From positions 124,001-188,000 of the forward strand of contig JAGTJM010000020.1 in NCBI GenBank assembly GCA_020747015.1: a stretch of 64,000 nucleotides of DNA, in the 5' to 3' direction. Both the position numbers and the translations under genes were made by a program. Origin of the DNA: Pyrenochaeta sp. MPI-SDFR-AT-0127. Lineage: Eukaryota; Ascomycota; Dothideomycetes; Pleosporales; Cucurbitariaceae. The notes under the pieces were generated by a model. It saw only the letters and a program-made list of their open reading frames with translations. It was not told the DNA's origin and did no database searches. Below are positions 1 through 12,536 of this stretch, one piece after another (position 1 is the stretch's first letter; every line of letters starts with the position of its first letter).

Positions 1-332
1 ATCGACAGGCATGATTCAAGCGGTGATCAGCTCACACAAAGCAGGCGGAATGCAGACAAGGACGAGTCGAGCCGAAAAGTCAAATGCCATGCTGTCGAAA
101 AAGGAAATTGGTATCGTTGTCAAACCGATGAATCGAATGAGCATGTGAACGCAGTCAGAGTCATCGACGAGTCAAAACGGATGGGTGAATCCGCAAATCA
201 AGAATAGGTCGAAAATAGTCCAGGAGATCGAAGGGAGTCATGGTAGCAAGGTCCAAGCATCGGTCATGCATGTAAGCAGCAATCCACGAGGTCTCAGCAA
301 CGAGCGCATCATCACGGCGTAAAGGTGGCAGC
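1..332. other. intergenic, 3' flank of the KH-protein gene
   Basis: I see no coding frame, repeat or RNA gene that I can support in this stretch. It contains the 3' untranslated region of the minus-strand KH gene whose stop codon is at 333-335. Confidence 0.5.
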
Positions 333-2200
333 TTAGGCACCGGGTGGTCCTTGACCTCCTTGCTGTTGCTGGGCTATAGATGCATACCACATCGCCAGAT
401 AATTCTGGTAGCCACCGTACACGGCATATGGGTCAGCCGCTTGGCCGCCTGCGTTAGGTGCAGCTGCTGCAGGAGCTTGAGCTGGTGGGGCGCTTTGCCC
501 GTAAGCTGGTGCCTGTTGATGTGAGTAGTTATCCTGATTTCCATTATCACGTCGTCGCGAGTTGTTTTTGTCCTTCTGTGTCATATTAGTCCTCGATTTC
601 AATCTGCATGTGGTGCTTTCACGTACGACTTGATCGACCTTCTCCCAGATTGCCCGCTTGGCATCTTCAATGGCCTGACGAGTTCCGACCAGACCAATCT
701 CGCGTTCAATGTCAGGTCCAGAAGCCTGCGAGACGTTGATCTTGCAACCAGTATCGGACTGCATCGACTTGATGGTTTCGCCTCCTGTGATAGTGTGAGA
801 TTCTACCTAAGAGAGGTGCTTCGCATATCTTACCTTTCCCAATGATCATGCCAACCGCATCTGAAGGCACCATAATGCTATCATTGATTTTGCCCGCACC
901 GGCACCTCCGGCTGCACCGCCATAAGGATCGAAATTGTCACGCTTGGCTTGCTGTGGCTGATGTGTTTGATTGCTCGAAGCATCCATTTGCTTTGTATCA
1001 CTGTCCACAATCTCCATGATGAGCTCCTTAGCATGGGCAGCGGCAGCAGGGCTCCCAATCAGGTTCACAGGGCGAAGACCATTAACACTCTTGTTCTCAC
1101 CAACAATGTTGACATGGCAGCCGCTGCGCTCTTGCAGGTCACGAATAGTCTCGCCACCACGACCAATAATAAGACCAACAGTACGATCAGGCACCATAAT
1201 CTGGGACGATTGTTCACCTTCGCGAAGAGCAGGCTGCTGCTGGCCAACCGATTTTGTTGCACCGGCCCGTGCATTGCGGCCAGTCTCGCGCGCAGGATTG
1301 CCACCATTTTCTTCAATGATGCGATTGATCTCGCGCTTAGCACTAATGCGGGCACTGGGACTGCCAGTGATTCGGCACTGACGCTGTGGCCCGGCTTCAG
1401 GCCCATTAATAAATTGAATGCGAGTTTGTGATTCTTGTTCAATGCGACGAAGACTTTCACCTTGGCGACCAATCACAAGGCCAACCAGCGAAGAGTCAAT
1501 GAGAATCACCTCAGAATTGTCACTGGGAGGAGGCGAACGCGTATTCCCGCCGCCGCCGCCGCCGCCATACTGCTGTTGCGGGGGCGAGAAGGTCTCACGT
1601 CTGGCAGGGGATCGAGAACGGTCACGTCCATAGCCGCCACCTCGTCGCTCATCACGGCGCTCGTCTCGGTATGGGTTGTAGCTATCACGCACAGGGTCTC
1701 GCCGTGACGGGGATCGCGAACGCGATCGAGAACGCCGATATGGCCTTCCACTCAGTCGCGGATCTTCTTGATGAGCTGTCACTGTGTAAGTTTGCGCTGG
1801 GACGCCGTAACCAGACCAAGGCTCGGGAATACCTTGACGCGCGTCGTAGGCAAGACCCTTCTGGGCTGCAAAACCGCGCGCCTTGGCCAGTGCATCCTGA
1901 ATGCTGACAGAACCGGAGCTCACAGGCTTGATGGCGCTGAGATCGAGGCTGCCTGTGTGGGTAGGTTGAGGGAAGTTGAAGCCAGGAATGCCTGGCGGAG
2001 ATGCAGCAGGCATGCCGCCAGGAAAGCCAGGAGGCAGTCCTTGTGGAGGTCCATGTTGTGCTGGGGGAGCCTGTTGTGGAGTCGTCGAAGGCCCTCGTCC
2101 AGCAGCTATCTATGAGTTAGTTGTGTGATGGTGAGAGACGACTAACAGATCACATACCTAGGGCCGCGAGGATGGCATTGAGATCGGGAGGAGCAGCCAT
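333..2200 (-). CDS. Three-KH-domain RNA-binding protein, FUBP-like
   Basis: Four exons (2200-2158, 2105-834, 784-627, 575-333) give 571 residues. The N-terminus is Pro/Gly-rich, followed by an Arg/Ser-rich stretch typical of splicing or mRNA-binding proteins and then three KH domains. Their nucleic-acid-binding GxxG loops read GRQG, GRGG and GKGG; the third is assembled across the intron at 785-833. The C-terminus is Ala/Gln/Tyr-rich with a YQNYLAMWYASIAQQQQ segment resembling the Tyr-rich tails of FUBP proteins. The start is chosen because MAAPPDLNAILAAL joins in frame through a 52-bp intron and lies close to the usual start of this family. Expected role: single-stranded nucleic-acid binding in mRNA processing. 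The 51-bp intron at 576-626 is a multiple of three without a stop, so its retention would only add 17 residues. Family assignment is secure; ortholog identity is not. Confidence 0.9.
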
Positions 2201-2961
2201 AGCGTTGCGCGTAGGCCTAAAAGTCGGACTCAGATAAAAAATAGGGACAGGAGTTAGTAGGGAGATAAGATGATGATCCTGTACCGCAATGGAGTCGAAT
2301 GCGCGGGGTGGTTGACTCTGTGGTGTTGGGAGCTTTTGTGCGAGTGAAGAAAGCCTCGAAGGAGTCGAGAACGTTGCCAAGCCGCTAGCCATGTCAGGCG
2401 ATGAGTGGGCCATTTACCATTCCAGAATGTCCCACTATATGTAAGGCATACCTTGTTTAGATCACTGGCGTCCTAGGAATGCGAAAAGTACAGGGTTGGC
2501 GATGATGTGTCATCGCCGCTCCAGCTGATTACTTATGCAGCCCATAGCTAAAGGCTTTTACGGTCCATTGAGAAACTACACACTATGACTACTACAATGT
2601 AGACTCACTCCCGAGTCTATAGAGTATCCTTACTCCATATATATGCATGTTATCCAAAACCAAGCTAAACGCAAAGAGAACATGCCCAAGAAACAGTCGT
2701 CCTATCAAGCGGTGGGTATAGATTGTGATGCGATTCGAGTCGTGATATGAAGCTAGACAGCCCGCCGAAGCAGGCGGAAGCGCGCAGAATGCCATATCCA
2801 GAGTGCACTCCAGAACTAGCAACGATGTATATAGACACATAGAAGTGAACGAAGGGGCGATCGACGCAGGAGAAAAGACTGTTGTCCTTTGGTAGTATGG
2901 CTTTTGAGTTGTCGAATGTCAACCCAAACACCAATGATGATAAACGACCCAGTGCTAGCAG
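2201..2961. other. intergenic region between KH gene and TBC gene
   Basis: This 761-bp stretch holds the promoter and 5' leader of the KH gene and the 3' flank of the TBC gene, both on the minus strand. Short open frames on either strand show no recognisable protein features. Confidence 0.5.
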
Positions 2962-5900
2962 CTACTTCATCATTTGGGAAATGTTGTTCCATTTTTGCTT
3001 GAGATTTTCGTGTTCTTCATTGATCTGCGAATACGATTAGCCATGTGCTGACAAAACTGCATTGTAACCTTACTGTTGCCCATTGCATTTTTGTCGCCAC
3101 CAACTCTTTCTCCATGTCTGCCATTGACTCCTCCAGTGCCCTATTCTCATTGTGGACCGTGATGTTCTTCTGCATCACAGTCTCCATTTCATTCTTCAAT
3201 CTTGCCTCCACCTCTTCTGGTTGCGTGTCCACAATCTTCTGAAGCTCTTCAACCTTCGTCTTCAAGGTTTCGTTCTCATCGGCGAGGCCCTCGTTTTCGA
3301 CTTTGGTCTTGATGAGCTCGGATGCCACCTGTACATGTTCCATGTCAGATTGTTCGGCACGTGTTTCGAGCAGTCGGACTTTGGACTCGAGCGAGGTGAC
3401 CCTGTCCTTCAATCCATGCAGTTCGTTCTCACGCTCCTTCTCGACTCGTTGTTGCTCCTTCCATTCTGCAGTGTATTGTTTGAGCATCTCAGGTGTGACT
3501 TTGACGGCAACTGCATCTTTGACGAGTACATCAGCACGATATACTTCTTTGTCGACACCAGCTGTCGAGCCGAAAAAGCCGTTCTCAAGGATTGAATTAG
3601 CCGAGGGGGCTTTGTCAATATAGACGTCGAAAATTCGCTCTTTGAGGAACGTTGTCAGTGTGGACATGTCCTTCATGCCCAAAAGCGCTTCTGCATTCTT
3701 CTGCATTAGGACAATGCCAAATTTAAGTATAGCAGATTCGAGCCCTTCGCTAAGGATCAAGTCGTAAATTCGGAGGACTAGCTGCAGTGGAAACCGGTAG
3801 GCGAATAGTGTAAGGAACCATTGCGTAGCATAGAGCTGGGGTTTGACTTCGCGTCGGCGCAAGTGGCAATAGAGTGCGGGTTCAAATTCCTCTAGCAGGC
3901 GCTCAAACTGATAGAGGTGCAAATGGAGTCCGGCCATGTCGTGGAAGAACAGGTCACGCAGGCCATATTTGTTCATTAGCGTCACAAACAAGCTGAAGGC
4001 TTCTTCTTCAGGCATCTACTGGAGTTAGTCCCCTTTCCTCTACTGAGTACGAGCGATGACTTACGTTAAACAATAGCGGCATGGCGATGAAGTTCATGCC
4101 TTGGGCGTATCCAACAGCCTCATCATAGAGCGCATAAGCCTTGCAGATTCCAAAAAGCCCATCCTGGAGACCAGCTGCCATGACATATTTGGAGTAGCTT
4201 GTTCGGGCGCCCAGGTCTCGCTTGATGACCTTCTCCAGCTTTGATATTGCGGCAGTGCTTTGCTTTTTCTCTGCAGCAAGCCTTGCTTGCAATTTGATTG
4301 GATCCTCGGCGGATTCTGATGTGATTGATGGTGATTGCATGGGAGCAGTTGTGCTTGCGGTAGTCGTTGCTGGTGATGAGTAGTCCGAATTGACTGAAGA
4401 CGAGGAGGAAGCGACTGAATCCTTTTCCTTGCCATTTCCGTTGACATGCCCGTTGCTAAGATTGGGTGTTTTGACGCTCGTGTGCTCCTTGTCTGTGCCG
4501 CGCGCAACAAGCTCTCGATACATACTCTCTAGTTCTTCATTCTTACTCTGCGCAAGCACCTGCCAGATGACGCCGCGGATGACCTGTGGGATGCCGTTCG
4601 CAATGGCGTGATTGAGTTCCTCTGAGCTGGTGCGTGCGATAGCTGCGGGCCCTTCGTTGACAACAGTCTGCCATAGGTCCCAGTCTACCGGCTCAGCAGC
4701 ATCTCCATCCGGGCCGGCAGCAAATCCAGATGCCGTTCCAGGGGCCAGATTTGGATTGATGGTGGGTTGTTTCGCAATAGCTGGAGGGCTCATTGGGCCG
4801 TGATCGTCCTCTGCTATCGTCGTCGGACTGCCAATACCTAGTCCCACACTTGCTGTTCGCCCAATGAGGCCTGCCATTGCTCCTCCTGGGCCCGCATCCG
4901 TGCCTGTCTCATCACCAAGTGTTATGCCCGCCTCTTCTCTCATCCGTAAGAACTTGAAGCGATCGCGCAGGCTTCCTTGGCTAGACCGGTGGTTCGATTG
5001 CATATCCCCTTCATCCTCGATCCTGCTCAGTGTGAGCTCTGGGTTACTACTCAGTGTATTGATCGAGGCGTTGGTATTTCGTCTATCTGCTACAGGCGGT
5101 GGCGAAGACTCGGCCTTCTTACTAGAGCTGTTCCGTGACAGCCATGCAAATGGGCTTGTGAGCTTTCTTGAAGGTGGTGGCGCTGGAGCAGCCTTTTCTT
5201 GTGCAGGCGGCGCAGGCGGGGGTGGAGGGAATTTGACAGGTGACATCCTGCCAGAAAGACCTTGGGTTGCACCTGCCGAGTTTCGAGACTCCCTTTTCGG
5301 TAGTTTGGGTAGCGGGCCAGAACCCTTGGAGCCGTCTGCAGAATGTCAGCTTCAGCGAACCATGTATAGCGAGAGGCGCAACGCGAGGACGACTGTAGCT
5401 TCGAGAGAGCTCACAGCCATGTTGAGACCAGAAATGGAATGGGCCCAACATTCACTCCCCCGGTCGTGCCTGCCCAAACGCAGCAGGTGCACCTACCCTC
5501 ATCCAAAGCAACATCGTCCATGTCTGATGTCACCGATATCCGGTGGGCGGTGAGCAGAGGCGACTTTGCAGACGGCGCCTCTTCGCCAAGCTTCTCTGCA
5601 TCGTGTTTAGGTAATTCGGGGACATCTGGCGTAGGTGAATCGGTCCTAGACTCGTTGGCTGTAGACGAAGAAGACTCCCGCTTGCTTATGAGTGAGCGCG
5701 AGCGTGACTGTGACCGGTCGGAGTGTGAGTTGGGGCGGGGAGTAATTTCGGGTGCGTCCTCGAAGCTCTCCTGCAGCCACATAACCGTTAGTATGCCTGC
5801 ATGGCCTTGCTATGGCTGGCACAGAAGGTGAAAAGTTTCCACGTACGCCTTCTTTGTCCGAGCTGTGCGAGCTCGTTGGCCTGTCAGGCTTCTGGTCCAT
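2962..5900 (-). CDS. GYP5: TBC-domain Rab GTPase-activating protein, Gyp5-like
   Basis: Five exons (5900-5847, 5770-5497, 5335-5065 continuing to 4065, 4015-3074, 3024-2962) encode 867 residues. The first ~400 residues are Ser/Pro-rich and probably disordered, including a polyproline run. The TBC domain follows: NGIPQVIRGVIWQVLA carries the RxxxW motif, IKRDLGART carries the catalytic arginine-finger region, and VGYAQGMNF carries the YxQGMN glutamine finger. After the TBC fold (ends near DVYID) comes a long heptad-type coiled coil rich in Lys/Glu that runs to the C-terminus. This architecture matches Gyp5/EVI5-type Rab-GAPs that act on Ypt/Rab GTPases in ER-Golgi and exocytic traffic. The last exon (IN..QMMK then TAG at 2964-2962) is too short to stand alone and was placed by a clean donor at 3073 and acceptor at 3025. 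Confidence 0.88.
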
Positions 5901-7396
5901 ATCTGCAGGGGTGAAGAGTGGTGGTTATGGAAGATTGCTAAATGGCGACTTGAAAGGGAGCTGCAGTCAATGCAGAAAGTTGTTGAGACCAGCTGGAAAT
6001 CAAAACAAGAATTAAGCAGTAGGGTAGTCTGGGTGTCGGAACATTTGCAGCGAAGTCGTTGGGGGGGTGTGAGTGGTGGTTGTGAGTGAAGACGGTGAAT
6101 TGCATGCAGCGGGACAAGTTATGGTGGTGAATTAGAGTGGAGCACGACCCTTTCTTTGCAGGGAAGCCGTGGTGAGCCACAGCGCAGACCGCCCTATTTA
6201 AAGCACATTCAACAGGGTACAATTGGTTGCTGCTAAAGCCTCAAAGTCCGTCAACGCAGTAGGTGCAGACACTGGTGCCGAAGTTTTGCGCCGTTGACAG
6301 GAGGGGCCCCTTCCAAGGCCAGCTGTTCACAAGGTGCTGCGGTCGTGCGAACTGCTCACCAAAAGCCTCGCGTATCATAGTCAACCTGAAACAACCGCTA
6401 AGCCATATGTCGGTCTGCCGCACGGTCGCAAGGGCCAATCTTCAAGCCACAGAGGCGACTTGGACATTTATTCGTTGCTTCTATCGTACCTCCTGTGATA
6501 ATCTCGGGCAAACGATTTGCAGCCATCTCTCGGAAACAGCGCCTGAGCATCCGGCTGGAGGCAAGCAAGGGAAACAGCATCTACATTCCTCTCCATCTAT
6601 TCATCATATAGCCGGAACTACTTCCTGCTACTGTGCTCCCTCTGTTATTGGCTAACAAGCTGGAACCATGGATAACAACAGCCTCCTCGAGACCATCAAT
6701 TCTCCATTCTCTTGCGTTTGCTCAAATAGTTAACGCAGCAGCAGGTCCACAGGGCTTCAGTACGACACGGCATTCTCCCGAATCATGATCTAAGATAGTG
6801 TCGCTAACATACTACCCTCCCAGCTTGTGCAGCGAGCAGCTGCCCAGTGACCAAGCAATGTCAATAAAGCTCGTGAGTCAGGAGACTTCTTTGTGGCTAG
6901 ATCACCAACGCCCGAATATGTCCAAGTCATCGTAGTCGTCGTCATCGCAGCCAGCAGTGGTTGTGGTGGCTCTAGGAGCCCCGCAGCTGGACCTGCTCAA
7001 CCCCTGCATATCTCGACAGCCCAAGTTCACCAATCGTCCACGGCCAGACCGCGTCTCCCAAACTAGTCAGACTTCCTTATCACAGCTTCTACACCACAAC
7101 ATCGATATTCTAGACAGCACGCTGCAAAAGCTCCAATTGAATGGCTATAGTGAAACAAACATGTTGGACGTTTCTTCGAGCTAACTGCATCACGCCTTGA
7201 GTTCACACAGATCACCACTCCCCTTGACATGCATTTCCTTTATCTTTGATAAAAGCCTCCCTGACATCTTTCTGACTCAATAAATCCTTACTCAAATATC
7301 TAGACACTTCTACTCTAGTCACCTTCAGGCTCTTATCTCGAGTTGATTTGCCTTGGTACTCCTCATCGCCCTCGGAAGCAAGCATCGCACCCAAAT
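5901..7396. other. 1.5-kb divergent intergenic region
   Basis: This region lies between the minus-strand TBC gene and a plus-strand membrane-protein gene, so it should contain both promoters. A TATTTAAA-like element occurs near 6193. Open frames such as 6263-6655 and 6957-7184 on the plus strand have no signal peptide, domain or codon pattern that would support them. Confidence 0.5.
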
Positions 7397-8116
7397 ATGG
7401 CCTCCATCGAAATGCGAAAAGTACCTTCTCCAGCTCCAACATACAGGTCCACCTTCAATTCTCAGGAATTTGCATCGAGGCCCAAAGGCAGCTCATCAAA
7501 CAACCCATACTTTCAATATGCGAACGACCCGACTCCTGCAAAAGGCTACCCAGCACGTGATGCGACACACAGAAACGATGATGACGACTCTCCTGTCAGA
7601 GCAGATTATCACGATCCTAATCACCCACACTTTGCGAAACCGGCTGTTCCAAATTGCTCTTCCACGCTACCTCAGAGCCATCGTTTCCCACACAAGCGCG
7701 TACTCATCCCCTGGATTCTGGCTATAATCTTCTTCCTCACCACCGCTTGGTACACATCTATTCTGGCCGGAGCGCGTTTCCTTTCAATCATCTATCCCCT
7801 GCCAGCAGCTCCTGCAGTACAAGAAATCAACATCATAGTCAGCGACGAAACATTCCATGGAATCGTGACTGCAGTTCCCCCAATACAAATCGGGAGTACA
7901 TCCACCGCCACACAAACATCAATCTCAACAGCGACGCCGACGACCGACACCGAATTAGCGCTTCCAACAACGACCGGGAGACTACATCTCGCTCCGAAGC
8001 CAGGAACTCCACCTGAAGACAACACTGGAGCCAACCAAGGGACCACTCTCAGTGTGCGAGAGCGAAACATTCAGACAATACCCACAGGTTTTGTCACAAT
8101 AACGACAAGGCCCTAG
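7397..8116 (+). CDS. Small single-pass membrane protein, unknown function
   Basis: An uninterrupted frame of 239 residues from ATG 7397; an in-frame upstream ATG at 7343 would add 18 residues, but MASIEMRKVPSPAPTY is the more natural start. The N-terminal ~100 residues are polar (Ser/Pro/Asn/His). One strong transmembrane segment follows (ILAIIFFLTTAWYTSILAG). The C-terminal part is Thr/Ser/Pro-rich and could be O-glycosylated if outside the cell or in the lumen. I recognise no family. The regular hydrophobic segment and uninterrupted frame support it being real; function is unknown. Confidence 0.65.
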   Translation: MASIEMRKVPSPAPTYRSTFNSQEFASRPKGSSSNNPYFQYANDPTPAKGYPARDATHRNDDDDSPVRADYHDPNHPHFAKPAVPNCSSTLPQSHRFPHKRVLIPWILAIIFFLTTAWYTSILAGARFLSIIYPLPAAPAVQEINIIVSDETFHGIVTAVPPIQIGSTSTATQTSISTATPTTDTELALPTTTGRLHLAPKPGTPPEDNTGANQGTTLSVRERNIQTIPTGFVTITTRP

Positions 8117-8982
8117 AAAAAGTACTGTCTATTTCCGTTTCCTATTTCAAGCGCCGGCACAGCGCGTCCTGACGTGCAGCCTCGTCAAGGCTGCATACAA
8201 TAGACGCATCTTTGTTTACCAACCATGTTTGCACCAAACAGTATTTGAATGACCCACATTTATTCTTTCTGCTCTTACCTTGACTTGCTTTGACTTGCTT
8301 CAATTTTTCCATCATGCACTGTCCCTTTAACCACATTCGCACCTTCACAGCATCGGCTTTGCAGCATCGAAAAGTTGCTTCTGGAGGTTCGTTGCGAGTC
8401 GGTAGTGGGATATAACCCCAGTTAGCCGCTTGTCGCAGATGTTTTGAAACAGACACGGAGCGCTAACAAATGCAACAATTTGCCTCGCTAAACCGCTCCT
8501 GGTCGGTTTCAAAACGCTCGTTTCTCCACCACCAAATCCACCCAATCTCGGCTACTGTTTGTCGCATAACGTCCGCTTCCGCCTTGCCTGTCCAGGCATA
8601 GACGCCATCTCATACAGATTGACAGCCCTGGGCTCTGGTCAATGCCGCTCGTCTATGAACCCGGGATGGGGATAGTGTGAGCGGCTGCAACGGAGGATTC
8701 ATGCGTTCACCCTGACTTTCGGATTGAAATCTTGCGTAGCGATTGGAGATGCGCGACTCGATTCAGATTCAAAGCACTTTATAAGTGACTTCCTCCCATG
8801 TTTCTTTCTCTTCGTTAATTCCAACGGGCAAGTCCTTCTTTGATCTTTATTCCTTCTTTCATTGATCCATTCACTCCTTTACATTCATTCGATTTGTGAT
8901 CTGGGATCACCTTACACTGCAGTCACTGTAAATACTTCACAACACACTATCTCTCAAGATCTTTCAACCTTTCAACTTCAAG
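8117..8982. other. promoter region of the AA9 LPMO gene
   Basis: This 866-bp stretch is non-coding as far as I can tell. A TTATAAGT element near 8778 followed by pyrimidine-rich sequence lies about 200 bp upstream of the AA9 start, compatible with a core promoter. Confidence 0.45.
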
Positions 8983-10177
8983 ATGTTCTCCAAGGCTCTT
9001 CTCACCACCGCGCTCGTCTCCGCCGTCTCGGCTCACCAGAACTGGCATCAACTCTGGGTCAATGATGTGTCTCCCGGATTCGAAGTCGGCATCCGGATGC
9101 CGCCATCGAACTCGCCCGTCACCGATGTGACCAGCAACGATATCGTCTGCAACGTCGCATCTGCCTCGGGCGCTGCTGTTGCGACCGTCGAGGCCAGCGA
9201 GGGTGACACTATCAAAGTCCAGTGGGACAGCTCTGGCCACCCTGGCCCAATCACCCACTTTTTGTTTGGACCCGTGGATGATGCTTCCACAGCCACCGGT
9301 GTTGGTGCTGGATGGTTCAAGATCGATGAGCTTGACAACGTTGGCGGAAAGTGGGCGAACGAGATCATGCAGGCTGCCGACATGACACATGAGTTCAAGC
9401 TTCCCACTGGCCTTGCCTCTGGCGAGTACCTTGTATGTTATCCAACCAACTTTCCCTTTGTACATTGCTGACATGCCATGGTAGCTTCGCTCAGAGATGC
9501 TTGCCCTGCATGGCGCGCAGACTGTTGGCGGTGCCCAGTTTTATGTAGGCTGCGCTCAACTGAAGATCTCCGGAACCGGCAGCGCGGGTTCCTGCACCCC
9601 TTCCATCTCGCTTCCAGGCGCTTACAACGAGAATGACGAGAACATCTACATTCCCAATGTCTACAATGGCTTCGACCCAAGCAACTACACTGCTCCTGGT
9701 GGCCCAGTCGCTTCTTGCGGCGGCGCCGGTGGTGTTGTGCCAGCTAAGCCATCTACCACTGCTGCTCCTGCGCCCGGAAACTCGACTGTCGCTGCTGTTC
9801 CATCTGAAGCCGCGCCTGTTGAGACTGCTGCGCCTACCGAGGCCGCTCCTGTTGAGACTCCTGTTGAAGAGGCCCCTGTATCATCTGTCAATGCTGCCGA
9901 GACCAGCGCTATCGTCCCCATCCCAACTCTCGCACCCGCACCGGTACCCACCGCCAATGGCACACTCCCCACCCCTGAGCCTGTCCTTCCTACCACATTT
10001 GCTACTCTCGTCAGGCCGACTGGGGGTGTTGCTGCTCCCACTGGCGGCAGCGGTGCCGGCGAGGCTAAGCTGTGGTACCAGTGCGGCGGTATCAACTGGA
10101 CTGGCGCTACTGCCTGCGCAGCAGGTGCTACGTGCGTCAAGCAGAACGAGTACTACTCGCAGTGCCTTGCTCAGTAG
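8983..10177 (+). CDS. Lytic polysaccharide monooxygenase AA9 with C-terminal CBM1
   Basis: Two exons (8983-9432, 9485-10177; 52-bp intron) give 380 residues. A 17-residue signal peptide ends so that the mature protein begins with His18 (HQNWHQLW), the copper-binding N-terminal histidine of the histidine brace. The second brace histidine is His86 in SSGHPGPITHF, and the axial tyrosine lies in GGAQFYVGCAQL. After the catalytic domain comes an Ala/Pro/Thr/Glu-rich linker, then a typical fungal cellulose-binding CBM1 at the C-terminus (LWYQCGGINWTG...YYSQCLAQ) with its aromatic face and cysteines. Expected role: secreted copper enzyme that oxidatively cleaves cellulose or related beta-glucans. 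The regioselectivity cannot be told from sequence alone. Confidence 0.95.
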
Positions 10178-11657
10178 ACCATTAGACTTGATCTACCAGC
10201 CAGGCAATAATGGAGACGATACTGCTACGATACCGGAGGAATCCTGGGGATACTGATTGACGTTCATGTACATATATACCTTGACTTGCATTTTTAAAAT
10301 TATTCTTCCTCTTCAATGAAACATTGATTGATCATATTTGATTGTGTCTTGCCTTTCCCTTATGCCGTGTCACCATAGTCAGAAGCTGCTCCTCCATGTC
10401 GAGCGCCCCGCCAAGTTTCCGGCCACAGAAGAAAGAAAAACTCCAAAAACCCTGGACATCCAACTCAACCTGCAAGTGTGTCGCCGGCCTCACGCATGTC
10501 TTCAAGGCCTTATGCCGTTGACCGCCGCCCCATGACCGAAACGGGGATGTTATCCCAGCACAGCCAGCGCCACAGCGTAAGCTCCTGCATCAAGGGACGC
10601 TGTGGCTGAATGGCGCAAGCGGCTCCGATCTGAAGCAAACACCCCACGATCGAAGTTGGATCAGGATTTCAGTTTCCTGGGAGAAATTGCTTGCTGCGTT
10701 TATGGGGTAGCGGAGATGGGTCCGTGGCATTAGGCCTCGACTCAAGACAAATCACCCTGGCGCCAGACAAACAAGTGTTCACTAAACCGCTATGACATTC
10801 CAAGTTTTTTGTTGTCGTTGGCTGTGACACGCTCGTCACCCGGCAGCCCGCGACGCATCGTAGTTGGGCTGTCCAGATCGGATCCGAAGCGCAAGGGTGA
10901 ACGTGTGCTTGCGGGGAGTATATAACCTGAACGGACACCAAGACGACGTGTTTCGTTTCAGAAGCACTCTTGGCCATACTCATCACCGTTGCTGTTCCTG
11001 ATGCGCCACACAAACAAAAGCAGCAAACCGGGCGGGCGGCCTGATGGCGAGGTAAGAATTTCGGGGTCCAGGTGGCTGCAAGGGCGCTGTGCATCGACGC
11101 CATAGTCCGGGAGTGGCTTTGCGCCTGACGTGCCCAACAGGTCAAGCGGTGCGCAGGCCTGTAAGGAAAATTTCACACTGGCCTTGCCCAAGCGGCACCA
11201 TGCAAAGTGGTTTGCGGCAGAAATGATCTCAAGTCTAGTCTTGGCCTGCGTGTGACGTTGTGTGTGTGTGTATCGTTGAGCGTGGGAGGGTCGCCGGGGC
11301 CGAGGAGCGCTGCTCTCATTGGCCGGGTGCGGGATCCTGGGGCAATCACAGTGCAGCGGACGATGACGTCGCAGAGCAGCCACAATGCCCAGATGGAGCC
11401 GATCGACGCCCGCTGTGGGCAACAAGGCAGGGCCCGTTAGAGCAAGACAAGGCTGTAGCCTGCGTCATCGGTCATGGACATGTCCAGAGGGACAACCATA
11501 AAAGGACCCCCCCTTGCGCCTGGCATGATCCTGACCCAGACCGATATCCCAATCTGACCATCACCAGCACCTCTTCCACCTCTCTACCTAGCACGCTTGC
11601 CTACACAAACCTGCCTTTTTCCTCCTTCTTTCCCGAAAGCATCTCAGAGTAGCAACC
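10178..11657. other. 1.5-kb intergenic region upstream of MARVEL-like gene
   Basis: No supportable gene. There is a short TG-dinucleotide run near 11260-11272 and an ATAAAAGG element near 11498, about 155 bp upstream of the next start codon and a plausible TATA box. Open frames on the minus strand (for example 10669-11145) lack protein-like features. Confidence 0.5.
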
Positions 11658-12536
11658 ATGGGCTTCGGCGGAGCTGCGTTGAAGTTTGGCTCCACAGCGC
11701 TGTATGCGCTCGAGTTCTGCTGCGCGGGAATCGTCCTAGGCATCTACAGCTACTTCCTCTCCGTCCAGGCTGATCGCAATGTCACGATCCCCATGTGGCA
11801 GCAGGCCGTCACTGGCATTGCCGGTGGAGTCGTGCTCTACACCATCTTCGCTGTCTTGTTGACATGTTTCCTTGGTGGAAAGGTAAGAACATCATGCCAA
11901 CAATCGCAAGGCACGTGCTAATTGCAAAACTAGACCATCTTTGCCTTCCTTGCCATTGTTCTCAATCTTCTCTGCTGCGGTGGCATGATCGCCGTCGCTG
12001 TTCTCACCCGCGATGGAGCCCACAGCTGCACTGGCGATGTTCGCACTCCTCTTGGCAACGGCCCCTCTGACTCCAAGGAGGGCTTTGGCAGCAATGGCCA
12101 GGGTAACCAGATCACCTACTCTGCATCCCTAGGCACCACATGTCGATTCAACACTGCCTGCTTCGCCGTCTCCATCCTGGGTGCCTTCTTGTTCCTCATC
12201 TCCACCGTTGTTCAGCTCTGCCTGGGCCGCAACCACAAGAAGGAGAAGCGCTTCGGCCCTAGCCCATCCAACGGCTACACCAAGGGTTCCGGTGTCAAGT
12301 TCTGGCAGCGCAACCGACGCTCCAAGGGCCTCCGTGACCCCGAGGTTGGCACCGTCCCAGCTGCCACTGGCGGTCTTGCTCCCAGCCATCACGACTACCG
12401 CCCCAGCCACGACACTGCCTACACTGGCAGCACTGTCGCCGCACCCAACGCTCCCTACGAGCACAACAAGCCCCTTGCGGGCGGCTACCACACCGCACCT
12501 ACTGGCACCTACAAGAACACCGCTGCCAACTACTAA
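11658..12536 (+). CDS. MARVEL-like four-helix membrane protein
   Basis: Two exons (11658-11882, 11934-12536; 51-bp intron containing in-frame stops) give 275 residues. Four hydrophobic segments are visible: LEFCCAGIVLGIYSYFLSV, AVTGIAGGVVLYTIFAVLLT, FLAIVLNLLCCGGMIAVAV, and CFAVSILGAFLFLISTVVQL. A short extracellular loop with Cys residues separates helices 3 and 4. The cytosolic tail is long, polar and rich in His, Tyr, Pro and Gly. This fits the MARVEL-domain membrane proteins common in filamentous fungi, which sit in the plasma membrane or vesicles. The exact function is not known. Confidence 0.82.

Noticed and set aside
10669..11145. 158-codon minus-strand frame
   Set aside because: No domain, signal peptide or plausible partner exon; amino-acid composition looks like random translation.
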